From UBA10364 sp049611965 (GTDB lineage: Bacteria; Bacteroidota; Bacteroidia; Flavobacteriales; Schleiferiaceae): a stretch of DNA of 8,204 nt. Position numbers and translations under genes: made by a program. Each line of letters opens with the position of its first letter. The stretch's first letter is position 1. The DNA is taken from NCBI GenBank assembly GCA_049611965.1, contig JBMZBC010000042.1, forward strand, positions 1-8,204, in the 5' to 3' direction. The notes under the pieces are model-generated. The model did no database searches. It had not been told where the DNA came from and saw nothing but the letters and a program-made list of their open reading frames with translations. Shown here piece by piece: positions 6,981-8,204 of the stretch.

Positions 6981-7014
6981 CAAAAATAACGCGAAATCAT
7001 TCCTGATGTTCAAA
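6981..7014 (-). promoter_or_regulatory. Bacteroidota promoter for the giant T9SS gene
   Basis: On the minus strand TATTTTTG (6988-6981) is a perfect TAnnTTTG match. A TTTG (7014-7011) lies 22 bases upstream, inside the 17-23 base spacing of the Bacteroidota -33/-7 consensus. This is the only place in the window where both elements are present without mismatch. The -7 box ends only 4 bases before the ATG, so the transcript would be leaderless or nearly so. The -33 part lies just left of the divergent DUF4159 gene's own control region. Confidence 0.5.
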
Positions 7015-7046
7015 GCAATGATTAAAGATATTCTACCAAACTCCGT

Positions 7047-7058
7047 GTATATTTATAC
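7047..7058 (+). promoter_or_regulatory. Near -7 element and small palindrome before the DUF4159 gene
   Basis: TATATTTA (7048-7055) matches TAnnTTTG except for the last base and ends 4 bases before the chosen ATG at 7060. It lies inside a perfect small inverted repeat, GTATA-TT-TATAC (7047-7058). No TTG sits at the expected -33 spacing. It could be a -7 element, an operator half, or chance in AT-rich DNA. Confidence 0.3.
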
Positions 7059-7059
7059 C

Positions 7060-7704
7060 ATGAGTAAACGCTTGATTTTCGCGCTAGTTTTCATGGGCCA
7101 ATTTTCGCTATCCGGACAGGTACTCGGTTTGCTGAAATACAGCGGTGGCGGGGATTGGTACGCCAACCCTACCGCCCTAGAAAATCTCAGCGAGTTCTAC
7201 AACGCTGCCACTGGAGCCAAAACCTCTGTGGCACCTAGCGAACTAACGCTTCGAGAAGTACTTTCTTCAGGCGTCTCTTTTCTGCATGCCACTGGACACG
7301 GAAGAATCGTTTTTGACGAAGAAGAACGTCAGATTTTAAACGATTTTGTCCTTCGCGGAGGATTCTTGCACATTGATGACAACTACGGAATGAAGGAGTT
7401 TGCCGAAAACGAGTTAGATCTGTGCTTCCCGCAGGCAAAAAAAGTCAATGTTGCAAGCAGCCACCCTATTTTCAATACGCTCTTCAAATTCGATGGATTG
7501 CCCAAAATTCACGAACACGACAATGAACAGCCAAAAGCAATTGGGTATTTCATCCAAGGAGAACTCGTCGCACTTTTGACCGTAGAAAGTGACCTCGGCG
7601 ATGGCTGGGAGGATGTTCAGGTGCATAACGATCCGAAGGAAAAACGTGATAAAGCGCTAAAAATGGGTGCAAACTTGGTACATTGGGCAATAGTAAGACA
7701 CTAA
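7060..7704 (+). CDS. DUF4159 family exported protein
   Basis: This 214-residue protein starts with a signal peptide (MSKRLIFALVFMGQFSLSGQ, about 1-20). The mature domain matches DUF4159: LLKYSGGGDWYANPTALENL (24-43), HATGHG (76-81), RGGFLHIDDNYG (99-110), SHPIF (134-138), GLPKIHEHD (146-154), ESDLGDGWED (176-185), VHNDP (188-192) and KALKMGANLV (198-207). The dense His, Asp and Gly motifs suggest a binding or catalytic pocket. The family is thought to share a class-I glutamine-amidotransferase-like fold, but I see no proof of a reaction and propose none. An upstream in-frame ATG at 7006 would add 18 residues (MFKAMIKDILPNSVYIYT) ahead of the signal peptide, so I chose 7060; the -7-like element at 7048 supports this. 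The next gene follows after 3 bases, so the two are co-transcribed. Confidence 0.88.
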   Translation: MSKRLIFALVFMGQFSLSGQVLGLLKYSGGGDWYANPTALENLSEFYNAATGAKTSVAPSELTLREVLSSGVSFLHATGHGRIVFDEEERQILNDFVLRGGFLHIDDNYGMKEFAENELDLCFPQAKKVNVASSHPIFNTLFKFDGLPKIHEHDNEQPKAIGYFIQGELVALLTVESDLGDGWEDVQVHNDPKEKRDKALKMGANLVHWAIVRH

Positions 7705-7707
7705 ACC

Positions 7708-8204
7708 ATGCTGGAATTCAAACTTCAACCGCTGACTAAATCGATCCTACAAATCCTATTGATTGCGTTGCTAGGGTATGCACTTTTTCTCATCCAAGGC
7801 ATACTGGTTTATGGCGTTATCGCTTTGTACATCAGTGTTCTCGGAAGACCTCTTATCACCCTATTGGGACGAATTCCAAAGGTTGGTCCACATCTAAATG
7901 CAACCTTAAAAGCGACCATCACCTTGCTCGTGCTCGCGGGAATTGTTCTGGGTTTAGCCACATGGTTTTTTCCAGTAATCATCGAAGAATTTAGCTTCAT
8001 AGGAACCATAGAATACGATGCACTACTAGTGAGCTTACAAGACGAATGGCAACAGCTTGATGCACTCCTTACCTCCCTTGGTGTTGATACAGCCGCGGAA
8101 TTGGCGGAGATCAACGAAACCCTCCAAGGATTTGCTTCCATGGAAGCAATTAGTAGCGTTTTAAGTAGCGTTGTTGGTGGTTTGGGCCAATTCATCATTG
8201 GGCT
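7708..8204 (+). CDS. AI-2E/PerM-family transporter, N-terminal part, cut by window edge
   Basis: 165 residues are visible before the right edge, with no stop. The start is ATG at 7708, three bases after the DUF4159 stop, with no Shine-Dalgarno. Two hydrophobic segments (about 13-29 and 31-51, the second reading VYGVIALYISVLGRPLITLL) are separated by only a short turn. A third membrane segment follows (about 70-92, TITLLVLAGIVLGLATWFFPVII), then a long soluble stretch (94-150) rich in acidic residues. This order, including the IGRP-like LGRP motif after helix 2, is typical of the AI-2E transporter family (PF01594). Family members are inner-membrane proteins linked to autoinducer export, Na+/H+ exchange or unknown substrates, so the name does not show that this one moves AI-2. 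The C-terminal half with the remaining helices is outside the window. Confidence 0.82.
   Translation, partial: MLEFKLQPLTKSILQILLIALLGYALFLIQGILVYGVIALYISVLGRPLITLLGRIPKVGPHLNATLKATITLLVLAGIVLGLATWFFPVIIEEFSFIGTIEYDALLVSLQDEWQQLDALLTSLGVDTAAELAEINETLQGFASMEAISSVLSSVVGGLGQFIIG

Noticed and set aside
7006..7059. Upstream ATG at 7006 (and 7018) as the DUF4159 start
   Set aside because: It would put 14-18 polar and mixed residues before a perfect signal peptide and would place the start next to the divergent gene's -33 element; 7060 fits better.
7809..8198. Minus-strand open frame of 129 codons
   Set aside because: It is opposite the AI-2E-family gene, whose plus-strand reading gives clear membrane helices. 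The minus reading has no domain and a Ser-rich shadow composition.
1..8204. CRISPR arrays, tRNA or rRNA genes, riboswitches
   Set aside because: Nearly all the sequence is coding, no direct repeat-spacer pattern is present, and the few short gaps hold no cloverleaf or riboswitch-like structure.

Overview
The window looks like chromosome from a Bacteroidota bacterium, probably order Flavobacteriales. Four things point there: a large secreted protein ending in a type IX secretion (T9SS) C-terminal sorting domain; two protein families typical of Bacteroidota (DUF4294 and DUF4159); perfect matches to the Bacteroidota -7 promoter element TAnnTTTG upstream of two genes; and no convincing Shine-Dalgarno sequence at any of the seven gene starts. 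The phylum call is firm. The order is an inference.

Layout. On the minus strand at the left edge is the N-terminal end of a J-domain (DnaJ-like) protein, cut by the window. Divergent from it is kdsB (TTG start), for CMP-Kdo synthesis in lipopolysaccharide assembly. kdsB converges on a minus-strand group with overlapping stop codons. In transcription order that group is the giant T9SS protein (6976 to 3191), a biotin carboxylase subunit (3144 to 1657), and a DUF4294 protein (1694 to 1017) whose start lies inside the end of the carboxylase gene. To the right, divergent from the giant gene, is a plus-strand operon: a secreted DUF4159 protein followed after 3 bases by an AI-2E/PerM-family membrane protein cut by the right edge. 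Coding density is very high. The longest gap is 112 bases (183-294), so no stretch over 300 bases lacks a gene. I saw no rRNA, tRNA, CRISPR array, insertion sequence or attachment site.

Functional reading. Most of the window is housekeeping: LPS precursor activation, acyl-CoA carboxylation and a co-chaperone. It also holds two conserved envelope proteins of unknown role and one membrane protein. The accessory piece is the 1261-residue protein: signal peptide, three MAM-FN3 pairs, four PKD domains and a T9SS tail, with no enzyme domain seen. It probably works as a cell-surface or released adhesin. Its most striking property is a strict cysteine arrangement: 20 cysteines across 10 modules, with exactly constant spacings of 18 (three times) and 13 (three times) residues. 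I found no defence system, toxin-antitoxin pair or other clearly new multi-gene system. The best leads are the cysteine layout, the promoter elements placed almost on the start codons of the divergent pair at 6976/7060, and the gene overlaps.
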